From NCBI RefSeq assembly GCF_900113065.1, contig NZ_FOOA01000017.1, positions 1 through 64,000 of the forward strand: DNA of 64,000 nt. Direction: 5' to 3'. The DNA is from Aureimonas phyllosphaerae (lineage in GTDB: Bacteria > Pseudomonadota > Alphaproteobacteria > Rhizobiales > Rhizobiaceae). The notes beneath the pieces are model-generated. The model did no database searches, was not told where the DNA came from, and saw only the letters and a program-made list of their open reading frames with translations. The position numbers and the translations under genes are program-made. Shown here piece after piece: positions 52,850-61,117 of this stretch (the stretch's first letter is position 1; each line of letters begins with the position of its first letter).

Positions 52850-54244
52850 ATTTTTTGCGGTGACTACCGCCAGGTAGTCTTCACGGAGTTTCGTGGCTTT
52901 CTGGTCGATGACTTCGATCGAAGTTCTGTACTCCCTTGATACTCGACGCGCCTCCGCCGTGAGCTCCTCGCATATCGCGCTGACCTCTTCTCGGATCGCG
53001 AGCCAACGTGGATCCTCCTCGAAGTTGTCCCTTCGGGCGTTGGGCACCACGGCACGCGGGTCGACATGGATCTCGCCCATGAACCAGCGTGACCACCTCG
53101 CGAAAGGGTCGCGCACCTGATTCGTCGTCGGCACAGAGGCGATCAGGTCGCTTCCGTCGATCTGGATGTTCCTCAAACGGAATCGAATGCCTCCAACGGC
53201 CTCGTCCTGGTATTCTCCGGGTTTGGACTTGTGACCGATCCATCCCCACCAGGCACCGGTCCGACCAGCATGAACGCTCACGTCGTCCAGCGGGACGTCG
53301 TCCGTATCATTGACGCCGAGCCTGGATCGGTATGGCTTATGGATCACGTGTTCCGTGACGGGATCACCGCTCCGGACCACGATTCCGACGTGAGGCATCG
53401 GCACGCGTTCGAGCATGGTTTGCGCGTCGTCCTGAAGTACCGACCAATCCGCCTTCGGCTCCAGGTCATCCCCGCCATCGAGCAGATCGACGGGATCGTA
53501 CGACTCCTCGACGAAGGGGGTCTCGGCCTCGTCGGCTTCTCGCAGGATCCGTTCGCGAAAGGCCATGAAGTCGGGGTGGAAGTCGACCGGAGCGACTTGG
53601 GACAGGAAGGTTCCGAGCTGGAGCGGGTCCGTTGCCTCGGCGGGTGCGTTGCGCATGCCGAGTAGCGACACCTCGAAGTAGTGGTCCGCCGGTTGAGACG
53701 TCGGGTTCTGCTCGAAGGTCGTACAGTCGGTGATCAGATCCGCTGCAGGCTTACGTCCCGCGTCCAGCATACCGCGACGCAGGGCTTCGCAGTCGAATTC
53801 GACGACGGTCTCCAGTTCGTCACCTGCAGCCTTCGTCCTGAACCGAAGCGTCGTTGCAAAGGCGATGCCCGCAAGCCGCCCGATACCTCGGAAACCCGCC
53901 TGCCTCGCCCGTTCCTTCCGCGATGCACCCACGGCGGTCAACGTGTTGACGGCGATCCGGTGCGGTAGTCCCATCCCGTTGTCGAGGATGATCAGGTCCT
54001 TACGGTCGGACGAGATCGTGAGACTAACCCTACCTGCTCCTGCCCGAAGAACCTTCGAGGCAATAGCCTGCTGTATGCCGTCGAAGCTGTTCTGTACGTA
54101 CTCTCGGATGGCGTTCCTTCGCTCGCCGTACATGCCGGTAGTGATCGACTCCAGCAGGAACGAGCCGATCAGCGGTGACGGGACCGGCCTGCCCTTCCTG
54201 CGCTGTCTGGTTCGGACGGGTCGGGTCATTCCAACTCCACTCAT
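52745..54244 (-). CDS. GHKL (HSP90/MutL-like) ATPase 1, 0-frame product
   Basis: A 499-residue protein with an N-terminal GHKL ATPase. It has the N-box REYVQNSFDGIQQA (Asn52, Asp55), G1 ILDNGMGLP (Asp88) and G2 GFRGIGRLAG (117-126), followed by an S5-like middle domain and a conserved end region MGEIHVDPRAVVPNARRDNF. These are HSP90/paraMORC-type switches that dimerise on ATP. The 0-frame ending after about residue 465 is not protein-like, whereas the -1 frame continues for 98 residues, so the true product may be 563 residues. It overlaps the PIN gene by 4 bases and is a paralogue of the GHKL at 56560. Confidence 0.85.
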   Translation of the reverse strand: MSGVGMTRPVRTRQRRKGRPVPSPLIGSFLLESITTGMYGERRNAIREYVQNSFDGIQQAIASKVLRAGAGRVSLTISSDRKDLIILDNGMGLPHRIAVNTLTAVGASRKERARQAGFRGIGRLAGIAFATTLRFRTKAAGDELETVVEFDCEALRRGMLDAGRKPAADLITDCTTFEQNPTSQPADHYFEVSLLGMRNAPAEATDPLQLGTFLSQVAPVDFHPDFMAFRERILREADEAETPFVEESYDPVDLLDGGDDLEPKADWSVLQDDAQTMLERVPMPHVGIVVRSGDPVTEHVIHKPYRSRLGVNDTDDVPLDDVSVHAGRTGAWWGWIGHKSKPGEYQDEAVGGIRFRLRNIQIDGSDLIASVPTTNQVRDPFARWSRWFMGEIHVDPRAVVPNARRDNFEEDPRWLAIREEVSAICEELTAEARRVSREYRTSIEVIDQKATKLREDYLAVVTAKNSVRIKRGKSSPTEINCIRTSKRLRMAPHLPSSFG

Positions 54245-56169
54245 CTATCGAGTTCGATGCCGGCGAATTCGGGTACCGCCACGACGACGTCCAGATTCGT
54301 CTCTGTTTTGATTAGACGAAGCGGTAGTAGGTGGAAGCGGGCCACGATCTCGAGAAGGGACCCGACGGAAGCTTTCACGATCCCCCCCGGCTCACCCAGC
54401 AGCCTCGCGAAACGCAGTTTCTCATCCACCTGCAACGTGGTGATCAGATCGCGTCCGTTCATCTTGATCGCTTGCAGGTCAGCCGGCGCCTTGTTGTCCG
54501 CCGATGGTTTCGCGAGCACCTCGATCTCCAGCATACCGACGTCGCCGGGTCTATGGAGCAGACGTCCGTCGTTCAGCAGGTCGCCGAGCGCGGTCGCGGG
54601 AGCACGCCCCTCGGGCGTGGTCGCCAACCCGAGCAGCATGAGGCCCAATGCCGATCCCGAGGGTGTCCGCATGTCCAATCGGTCGTCTAGGTAGAGAGCG
54701 CTCAGGGCGCCGAAGTAGAGCGGATCCCGAACCGCCGGTGGCAGAGCCGGCGCATCGTCGCGCAATCGCGAAACAAAACCGAGGGCAGCGGCATCCCCTC
54801 TCTCCGCCGCATCGAACGTCGCTCGTCCGAGCGCGACCAGCGCGGCAGGATCCCAGCTTTCGAGACGTTCGAGATCCAAGCCTACCAGCATTGCTGTGCG
54901 GGTAGCGGCATCGCCCGTCGCCAACCCGGCGACGACGCTCGCTGCCGGCTCCCCGGGAACCGCAGCCGCCTTCAGTAGGTCGATGTCGAGGAGGGCTGGA
55001 TCGAACTCCTCGTATTCCGCCGCGGCGGTGTCGTCCTCATCGGGCGAGGGAGCGAATTCGGAGACCTCGCCCAGCAGGCGCGCCTCGGCGCCGAAACGCC
55101 TCGCCCAACCTAGCACGGCCTTCTGCTTCTTCTCCGATTCCGGAAGATTGATGTCCAAGGCGGCGGACGCGAGGTTGTCGGCCGCCCGGCCACTTCGCTC
55201 GACGACGACGGCACAGTACATGGGGTCGAGGAGGACCAAACAGCCCGCTCCCCTGTCGAACGCCTCGCGCGTGAGCAGCGGGTGGGGTGCCGGAATGGGT
55301 TTAGGTCTTCCCAACCGCTTGTGGACATCCGGTGGGAGACCCGCATGGCCATGGTGGTTCTCGAACCAGTCGTTCTTTCGGTCCGCCGTCAGGATGACGG
55401 TCGCCGCCGCCTCCAATCGTCCGGCATGTCGAAGCACCTCTCGCCAGAACGCGAGGTCGCCGAAGCTGTTGTCGTCGCCGCCCGTCTGCTCCGATCCGCC
55501 GCCGTTTCCTCGGCTCGTTCTCTTGTGCGCATCCTTGAAGCCCGGAGGTAGAGAGCCACGGTTCCGGACGATCTCGTCATGGTCGATATCGGCGATCACC
55601 TCGTGCAATGGACCGGACAACAGCCGCGCGTCGACGTAGTCCGCCACGTCTTGGACGGAGGCTTCTACGTGCGTCGATCGCTCAACCAGTTTCAACATGG
55701 AACGAAGAGGCTGCACGGTGCGACGAAACTCATCGAGAAACATCGATCCGCTACCCTTGAAACCGAACATTTGGTCGGAACGGTACACGCGAAGCTTCTC
55801 GTAGACGTTTCCGGCCGCGACGTCGAACGCACGGATCTCACTCTTCAATTCGGTCGATACCGTCCCCTTGATTCGATGCTTGTGGAACTCGTGTGCGGCC
55901 CAGAGCGGCACATGGAAGCGCGACGAGCCTACGTGAGCCTGCCAGCCGAAGAATTCGTCCCGCGCCTCCTTCCCCACTTTCGCCATCCACATGAGGAACG
56001 AGGCGTCGAGATAGAAGTGCGTCCGCTCGTCCGTCGTCAGATCAGCAATTCGCTTCAGGTAGGCTTCGACCGGTTCGGGCTTGCGTCCGACCAGCGGCCC
56101 GCTCCAGATCGGTGCGACGCGTGACCGGTCGATCTGAGGCGGTCTGCGTCCGACCTGTGATGAGCGCAT
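54241..56169 (-). CDS. PIN_8-type nuclease domain protein (642 aa)
   Basis: A 642-residue protein. Its N-terminal about 270 residues form a PIN-like (PIN_8/DUF4935-type) RNase domain. The acidic set is Asp in HFYLDASFLMW (about 55), Glu in WAAHEFHKHRI (94), Asp in FGDLAFWREV (238), and Asp in LTADRKNDWF (263/267). The rest (about 300-642) is Ala/Leu/Asp-rich with no recognised domain. I chose ATG 56169, close to the first conserved segment; an upstream ATG at 56337 adds 56 low-complexity Arg-rich residues. It is coupled to GHKL ATPase 1 (ATGA), suggesting an ATPase-gated nuclease. Confidence 0.8.
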   Translation of the reverse strand: MRSSQVGRRPPQIDRSRVAPIWSGPLVGRKPEPVEAYLKRIADLTTDERTHFYLDASFLMWMAKVGKEARDEFFGWQAHVGSSRFHVPLWAAHEFHKHRIKGTVSTELKSEIRAFDVAAGNVYEKLRVYRSDQMFGFKGSGSMFLDEFRRTVQPLRSMLKLVERSTHVEASVQDVADYVDARLLSGPLHEVIADIDHDEIVRNRGSLPPGFKDAHKRTSRGNGGGSEQTGGDDNSFGDLAFWREVLRHAGRLEAAATVILTADRKNDWFENHHGHAGLPPDVHKRLGRPKPIPAPHPLLTREAFDRGAGCLVLLDPMYCAVVVERSGRAADNLASAALDINLPESEKKQKAVLGWARRFGAEARLLGEVSEFAPSPDEDDTAAAEYEEFDPALLDIDLLKAAAVPGEPAASVVAGLATGDAATRTAMLVGLDLERLESWDPAALVALGRATFDAAERGDAAALGFVSRLRDDAPALPPAVRDPLYFGALSALYLDDRLDMRTPSGSALGLMLLGLATTPEGRAPATALGDLLNDGRLLHRPGDVGMLEIEVLAKPSADNKAPADLQAIKMNGRDLITTLQVDEKLRFARLLGEPGGIVKASVGSLLEIVARFHLLPLRLIKTETNLDVVVAVPEFAGIELDR

Positions 56170-56559
56170 CCTTCGACCTGGCCTTCCCCGACAAGATTCG
56201 ACGGCGACCTCTCGCCGATGGCCCGGCACGCCGGAGGCGGTACCAAACCGGCGATGCCGCGCATCTACCGATAGCGCGGCGTTCGTTAAGAAGCTTACGC
56301 ATCGGTTCGTTCGGACACGCTCCGCGCGCATCTCCAACGCCGCCTCGTACCGCGGACGCAGGTCGGTCTGGATGGCGTCCGACAGGGACGAGCATCAGCG
56401 AAATGCCGCTCGACGGGTATGCGTACGACTTCGCCGACCGATCCATGAAACCGGCGTTTCCACGAAGGCCACTCGGGCAAGCGCGTTCGGTATGGCGACC
56501 CTGCAGTCGGAGAATAGGGTCGCCATGCTCCCCGCGCAGAGCGAAGAAGGGTCGTCCGC
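56170..56559. other. Intergenic region between GHKL 2 and the PIN gene
   Basis: This 390-base region interrupts an otherwise tightly overlapping minus-strand cluster. No ORF here has convincing coding character on either strand. It probably carries a separate promoter for the PIN-GHKL 1 pair, which would make that pair an independent unit. Confidence 0.4.
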
Positions 56560-58092
56560 CTATCCGGAGATACGCCGGACGATCCGGTCGACGAGCGCCT
56601 TGGCGGACGCATGATTGGTCGAGCAGTCGTAGATCAGCCCGATGATCTCCCGATAAGTATCCCGCTTGGTTTCGCCGAGATGCTGGAAGGGATCGTCGGC
56701 CTCCATCCCGCGAACGCCGGATAGACGCCCATCGACCTCCTCGAGTGTCTCATTCATACGCTCGCGGTCGGCGGCATGCAGAACGTCCGTAGCGATGGCC
56801 CTCCGCATGCGGACGATACCTCCCCTCGCCGCCGCCAACTCACGCGCTCGACGCGCTTCGTCCAGACCGCCCTGCGTGGCCAGATCGAGCCGTTCGCATA
56901 CTTCGCGCGCCGCCAGCTCGAATTCGCGAAGTCTCGTGCGACGGTTCGAGCTCGTCCGGCATCTGCGAGCGACTTCCCGGCCGATGGGCGACAACTGATT
57001 CACGATGTTGGCGTAGTGAGCGTTCGCCTCGAAGTCGTCTCGACGACCGTTCGGCACGATACGACGGTCGAAGACATGGACCTCGCCGACTGTCCATGAA
57101 TTGAACCGCTCCTCGGGAAAGATCCCCTGTAGTACGGTGTGGTCCCCGATCTGGACGTTTCCCATGCGCACGCGAACGCCCTTGACCAACGCTCCCGTCG
57201 GGATCGCCCCCTGGTAGTCGTGGTGCGCAAACCAACCGATGGCGCCGAGGCCACCATCCAGACCGGGCAGCTCGACGATCTGCAGGTCCTCGATGGTTCC
57301 ATTACCGGCACCCAGCGGAATCCTGTCGCGGTACGGACGCGTGAGTGGGTCTCCCCCGTCGATTCGAACCTTCAACTCCTCGATACCTCCACCTGCGCGC
57401 AGCCGGGAGGCGATCTCCTCGGCGTGACGAAAGGAAGGACAGAAGGGAACCGGAGCGACCTGCGACAGGAAGGCCGATACGGTCTCGACGTCGAGTAGGC
57501 GATCGCCCCGCTGCCTTGCGATCCTGCCGATCTCGACCTCGAAGAAGCGGTCGGGAAACCCTTCGACGTCCAGGACCCGCACGTCGACGACCGCCGCCAC
57601 GATGCTCGCGAGGTCATGAGCGGATGGGTCCTGCATCGCACTTCTTATGCGACGCGCATCCCATACGATCTCGCTGATCGAGTCCTCTCCCTGCGCGCGC
57701 GTACGAAACGTCAGAGTCTGAGCGTAGCCGAGCGCCGCCAGACGACCGACGCCTCGAAACCCCCTAGCCCTGGTCCCGCGTTTCGCGCTACCGCCGATAC
57801 CGAGGAGTCGCGCTTGTACTTCGGCCGCCGGTATGCCGGTCCCGTTGTCGCGAATGCGGACCGTCCGCGCCGCCTGATCGATGTCGATGTCGACCTGCCC
57901 CTCCTGATCTACGGCCAACAGACCACGCTCGCGTGCCATTTCGATCGCGTCGGCTGCGTTCTGAAGATACTCTCGGTAGGCGGTCAGCGGCTCGACGTAC
58001 ATCGAACTCGAGACGAGTTCGAGGACGTCTGCGCCGATCCGGACCTCCTGGATGTTCGGAGCGCTCCGCGGCGGCGTCGGGTCGGTTCTCAT
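56560..58092 (-). CDS. GHKL (HSP90/MutL-like) ATPase 2
   Basis: A 510-residue GHKL ATPase. It has the N-box REYLQNAADAIEMA (Asn45), G1 IRDNGTGIP (Asp82) and G2 GFRGVGRLAALG (from 111), a middle S5-like domain (FRHAEEIASRL), GEVHVFDRRIVPNGRRDDFE, and a helical C-terminus ending IIGLIYDCS then DRIVRRISG. It aligns by eye with GHKL 1 over its length, including the C-terminal tail that GHKL 1 has only in another frame. ATG 58092 overlaps the radical SAM stop by 4 bases; a longer frame to 58230 is Arg-rich and lies inside that gene. Confidence 0.87.
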   Translation of the reverse strand: MRTDPTPPRSAPNIQEVRIGADVLELVSSSMYVEPLTAYREYLQNAADAIEMARERGLLAVDQEGQVDIDIDQAARTVRIRDNGTGIPAAEVQARLLGIGGSAKRGTRARGFRGVGRLAALGYAQTLTFRTRAQGEDSISEIVWDARRIRSAMQDPSAHDLASIVAAVVDVRVLDVEGFPDRFFEVEIGRIARQRGDRLLDVETVSAFLSQVAPVPFCPSFRHAEEIASRLRAGGGIEELKVRIDGGDPLTRPYRDRIPLGAGNGTIEDLQIVELPGLDGGLGAIGWFAHHDYQGAIPTGALVKGVRVRMGNVQIGDHTVLQGIFPEERFNSWTVGEVHVFDRRIVPNGRRDDFEANAHYANIVNQLSPIGREVARRCRTSSNRRTRLREFELAAREVCERLDLATQGGLDEARRARELAAARGGIVRMRRAIATDVLHAADRERMNETLEEVDGRLSGVRGMEADDPFQHLGETKRDTYREIIGLIYDCSTNHASAKALVDRIVRRISG

Positions 58093-59696
58093 GCGGTCTC
58101 CATGGATGTTTCGACGATCGTGCCGGCGGCATCCTCCTCGTAGTCCAATCCGGCATCCTCGACACGTTCGTCGTCGGGCAGCCCGACATCGGCGATGCCT
58201 GGTCGATCGGACCGCCATACGCCGGCCCATGTCGTCTTTGGGTGCGGGACGTGGAAGGGCAGGACCGTTCGGACAGCCGTGGAGCTCGTCTGTTCAGGCA
58301 GCCGGTCGAAATGCCGAGGATCGCAGCTCGACAGAAGCGAGACCAGCTCAGCGCGGTCGCCATCGGATAGCTTGGCGACCGCCTTGCCGTACTCCTCGAA
58401 CTCGGCACGCCCAGGTCCGAACTCGTACCAATCTCGATTGAAGATGAAGTCGTGGGGCATGGCGAGGATGCGAAGGTAGTCCTGATAAGTGTCCCCGAAG
58501 GCGCGACGGAAGAAGTCGGGCTCGCCGCTGACGACGCCGTGCGTCGCCTGAAGCACGATCTGCATCGAGCGCAATTGATAACGCGACCACTTCTCTCCGA
58601 TGTGCCCCCGGTCCGGACGGTCGGTTGGCTGGAAGCGCATAGGGAACGACCAGATGCGAACGCCTAGTTCCTCGTTCAACGTCACGTTCAGGCGCATGCG
58701 CTCGAACAAGTCGTCCGGTCCATCGTGAAAGTTGTAGAGCATGTAGTTCGACAGCTCCGTCAGCCCGAAGCTGTGCGCGATGCGAACTGCCTGCTCATAC
58801 GGCTTGCGCACCCCCAGATGATCGAAGGCGATGCGAAGTGGGCGCAGCGCGATGGTCGAAAGCTCGCGTAGGAACATCGGATCCTTGCACAGGATACGGG
58901 CGTCGACACCCTGGTTGAAGTCGACGCGGCGGGAGACCGGCACGCGCTGTCCCTCCCGTTGCAGCTTCGCGCCCGGGGTGAACCCGAGGTCCCGGATCTC
59001 GGCCATGATGTCCTTGAAGCGCCCCGAAGCGACGACGTTGTTGTCCATCAGGATCAGATCCTTGCGCGGACCGTAGAGCTCGTCGATGGAACGGACGACA
59101 TCTGTCAGGGAATCGGTGTCGCGCTGCATGCCCTCGAGCTTGGGAACACCACAGAAGTGGCACTTCCGAATGCAGCCGCGCGAGGTGTAGGCGAAGTAGG
59201 CGTCGCGCACGGGGTAGCGGTAGTCGATCTGGTCGAGGATCGAGTAGTCCGGAATCAGGTCCTCGATGGGACGCCCCGATACGTCGTCGGAATAGAGTTC
59301 CTCGGCGAAGTCATCCAACTGAAGGGACTGCGCGGGCGACGTCGACAGCAGGCCCTTGATGAAGCGCACACCATGCCAGCGCTTCTCGCCCAGGAACCGC
59401 CCATGCATCAGGGACGCGGCGATGCCGCCGACGAACACCTTGTCCGCCTGACGATTGGCGACCTCGAGCGCGAAGTCGATCGTCTCGGCGATCTTGGGAT
59501 ACTCGAACGAGAAAAGCGTCGTGACGTAGATGCGGTCCCATGCCTGCGAGAGGACCGAACGGTCCCGCCCCTTCACGAAGCGGACGCGATCCCGCTTTCC
59601 TCGCGGCCCATGGTACTGCGCGATCTTCATGAGACCGAGCGGCGGGTACTTGTTCTTGTAGTCCGGCTCGATGAGTAGGATGTTGCGGTCAACCAT
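58089..59696 (-). CDS. Radical SAM protein with B12-binding-like N-domain
   Basis: A 535-residue radical SAM enzyme. The N-terminal B12-binding-like Rossmann part begins RNILLIEPDYKNKYPPLGLM. The 4Fe-4S motif is SRGCIRKCHFCGVP (Cys175, Cys179, Cys182), followed by a TIM-barrel with LILMDNNVVAS and VDFNQGVDARILC. This belongs to a widespread family of unknown reaction, from memory. The acidic C-terminal about 60 residues are unusual. It overlaps the DGQHR gene by 8 bases and GHKL 2 by 4, so it is firmly part of the cluster. It could modify a nucleic acid or protein. Confidence 0.88.
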   Translation of the reverse strand: MVDRNILLIEPDYKNKYPPLGLMKIAQYHGPRGKRDRVRFVKGRDRSVLSQAWDRIYVTTLFSFEYPKIAETIDFALEVANRQADKVFVGGIAASLMHGRFLGEKRWHGVRFIKGLLSTSPAQSLQLDDFAEELYSDDVSGRPIEDLIPDYSILDQIDYRYPVRDAYFAYTSRGCIRKCHFCGVPKLEGMQRDTDSLTDVVRSIDELYGPRKDLILMDNNVVASGRFKDIMAEIRDLGFTPGAKLQREGQRVPVSRRVDFNQGVDARILCKDPMFLRELSTIALRPLRIAFDHLGVRKPYEQAVRIAHSFGLTELSNYMLYNFHDGPDDLFERMRLNVTLNEELGVRIWSFPMRFQPTDRPDRGHIGEKWSRYQLRSMQIVLQATHGVVSGEPDFFRRAFGDTYQDYLRILAMPHDFIFNRDWYEFGPGRAEFEEYGKAVAKLSDGDRAELVSLLSSCDPRHFDRLPEQTSSTAVRTVLPFHVPHPKTTWAGVWRSDRPGIADVGLPDDERVEDAGLDYEEDAAGTIVETSMETA

Positions 59697-60720
59697 GAAC
59701 GAGCCTCAACGCAGGACGCCGACGGGATGACCTGAGTATCTCGGCGGCTTTCTTGGCGCCGCCCTCCCCTCCTAGACCGGCCAACGGTCCGGAGTTCGTC
59801 CAGTCGAGGTCGGCGGCGAACTCCGCCAGCGCGACGGCGAAGGAACGAGCATCCATCCTCGCATCCACGCCCCCCTCCGCTACGATGTCCGCCGCGATCT
59901 CGGTCAGTGCGTAGACGCCGACGCCCTTCGTCACCAGACTCCTGCGGGGCTTCGAGAACGCCTCCGGCATCACGGTGGCGACGGCGATCCAGAACTCGCG
60001 GGAGAGGCGTGCGACCTCCTCGGCCGAACGAGGCTTGAGACGTCGAACGAGGATACGACTCGCCTTCTGCATCGTACGAAGGGAAGCGCAGCGGTCGAGC
60101 CCCGACACGCGCACGCCGCCGAGGTCCAGCCTGTTGTACCAAGGCGACGAGGGCTCGTTCTTCAGATGGAGAGCGACCAGGAGTTCCGGCTTCTCCGTCG
60201 CGAGATCGGCACAGAGCTGAGCGTCGTGGAAATCCAGCAGACTGTTGGATAGACCCTTCGCCTTACCGTTGATGATGCCGAAGACGACCATCTCTTCGCG
60301 CTCGGACAAACCCACGAAGCACATGAACGGCAGCTCTACGTCGATGTCCGCCAAGTGACCCAGTCTGTGCTGGCAGTCCACCTGCGACAGACTTCGCTCA
60401 CCCTCCTGCAGCACCAGCGAGCAGGAACCGTGTCCCTCGACTATCCGCCATCTTCCGATTGCGTCGTCCCGCAGATTGAAGGTCAACGGAATGGTCGTGC
60501 TGCCCGCATCCTGGACGTATCGCCTGAAGTCGAGACTGTGACGAGCGTTGAGACGGCGCTGGTACCCAGTCCCCGAAGCCTCGTCGAGGACATCGGCGAA
60601 GCTGTGTCGATACAGAACGCGGCTCGATGCGAACCCCAGCAGCACGGGACGGTCGATCGATCGCCCCGCAACGCAACTCAGCACCGTCGACCGTTCTTGG
60701 CCCATGTTCTGCACCGACAT
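59689..60720 (-). CDS. DGQHR-domain protein (DndB-like)
   Basis: A 343-residue protein with the hallmark motif in the variant LSQVDCQHRLGHLADI (about 112-126), preceded by TIPLTFNLRDD as in DndB/DGQHR proteins. DGQHR proteins occur with DNA phosphorothioation (DndB regulator) and 7-deazaguanine DNA modification (DpdB), where they bind DNA and often hydrolyse ATP. Here the Gly of DGQHR is Cys. A 10-bp inverted repeat overlaps the start codon. No good Shine-Dalgarno sequence is seen. Its role with the SNF2 protein and radical SAM enzyme is inferred to be DNA marking or sensing. Confidence 0.82.
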   Translation of the reverse strand: MSVQNMGQERSTVLSCVAGRSIDRPVLLGFASSRVLYRHSFADVLDEASGTGYQRRLNARHSLDFRRYVQDAGSTTIPLTFNLRDDAIGRWRIVEGHGSCSLVLQEGERSLSQVDCQHRLGHLADIDVELPFMCFVGLSEREEMVVFGIINGKAKGLSNSLLDFHDAQLCADLATEKPELLVALHLKNEPSSPWYNRLDLGGVRVSGLDRCASLRTMQKASRILVRRLKPRSAEEVARLSREFWIAVATVMPEAFSKPRRSLVTKGVGVYALTEIAADIVAEGGVDARMDARSFAVALAEFAADLDWTNSGPLAGLGGEGGAKKAAEILRSSRRRPALRLVHG

Positions 60721-60744
60721 ATCTGCATCGCTAGGATGCAGATA
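60720..60744. promoter_or_regulatory. Inverted repeat overlapping the DGQHR gene start
   Basis: TATCTGCATC (60720-60729) and GATGCAGATA (60735-60744) are perfect 10-bp arms around GCTAG. The dyad reaches into the ATG of the DGQHR gene. It could be an operator for autoregulation, as DndB-type proteins can act as repressors, or a translational hairpin. Confidence 0.6.
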
Positions 60745-61117
60745 GCAGGGTCAGGGGCAAATGTGGATCGGGGGGAACAAAGAATTTTCGCCATTAGCCG
60801 GAGCCTGTGGCGGCGACCGCAAGCGTCTGGACGATACGGGCGATCGGTGGTTCCGAGTTCGGACCCGGCGAGAGAGCGGCTTCTCCTTCCGTCGATTCAC
60901 ACATCGTCCAGATCGTCCGCATGGGGTGATCGGCATATCGCTCGAGACGAGCGGAAGCTTCGGTACGATCGTCCACCGTGTCATCGATCATCGATAGTCG
61001 CGCGTTCGCTGGAGGGTCGACCGCTCCTTCGGGGCATCGAGGGCGTCCATCGGACGTGTCGATCCGGTGCGATCCGTCCTGCCTGGAACAGGACACGATC
61101 TCTGGCACCGCACGCTA
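60745..61117. other. Intergenic region between SNF2 and DGQHR genes
   Basis: A 373-base gap within the minus-strand cluster. I see no gene. It is likely to hold a promoter for the DGQHR-radical SAM-GHKL 2 segment, regulated through the dyad at its end. Confidence 0.4.

Noticed and set aside
56112-56645. Plus-strand open frame of 177 codons in the gap between GHKL 2 and the PIN gene
   Set aside because: Arg/Ser/Pro-rich composition typical of shadow frames, no domain, and it runs into the antisense of both neighbours.
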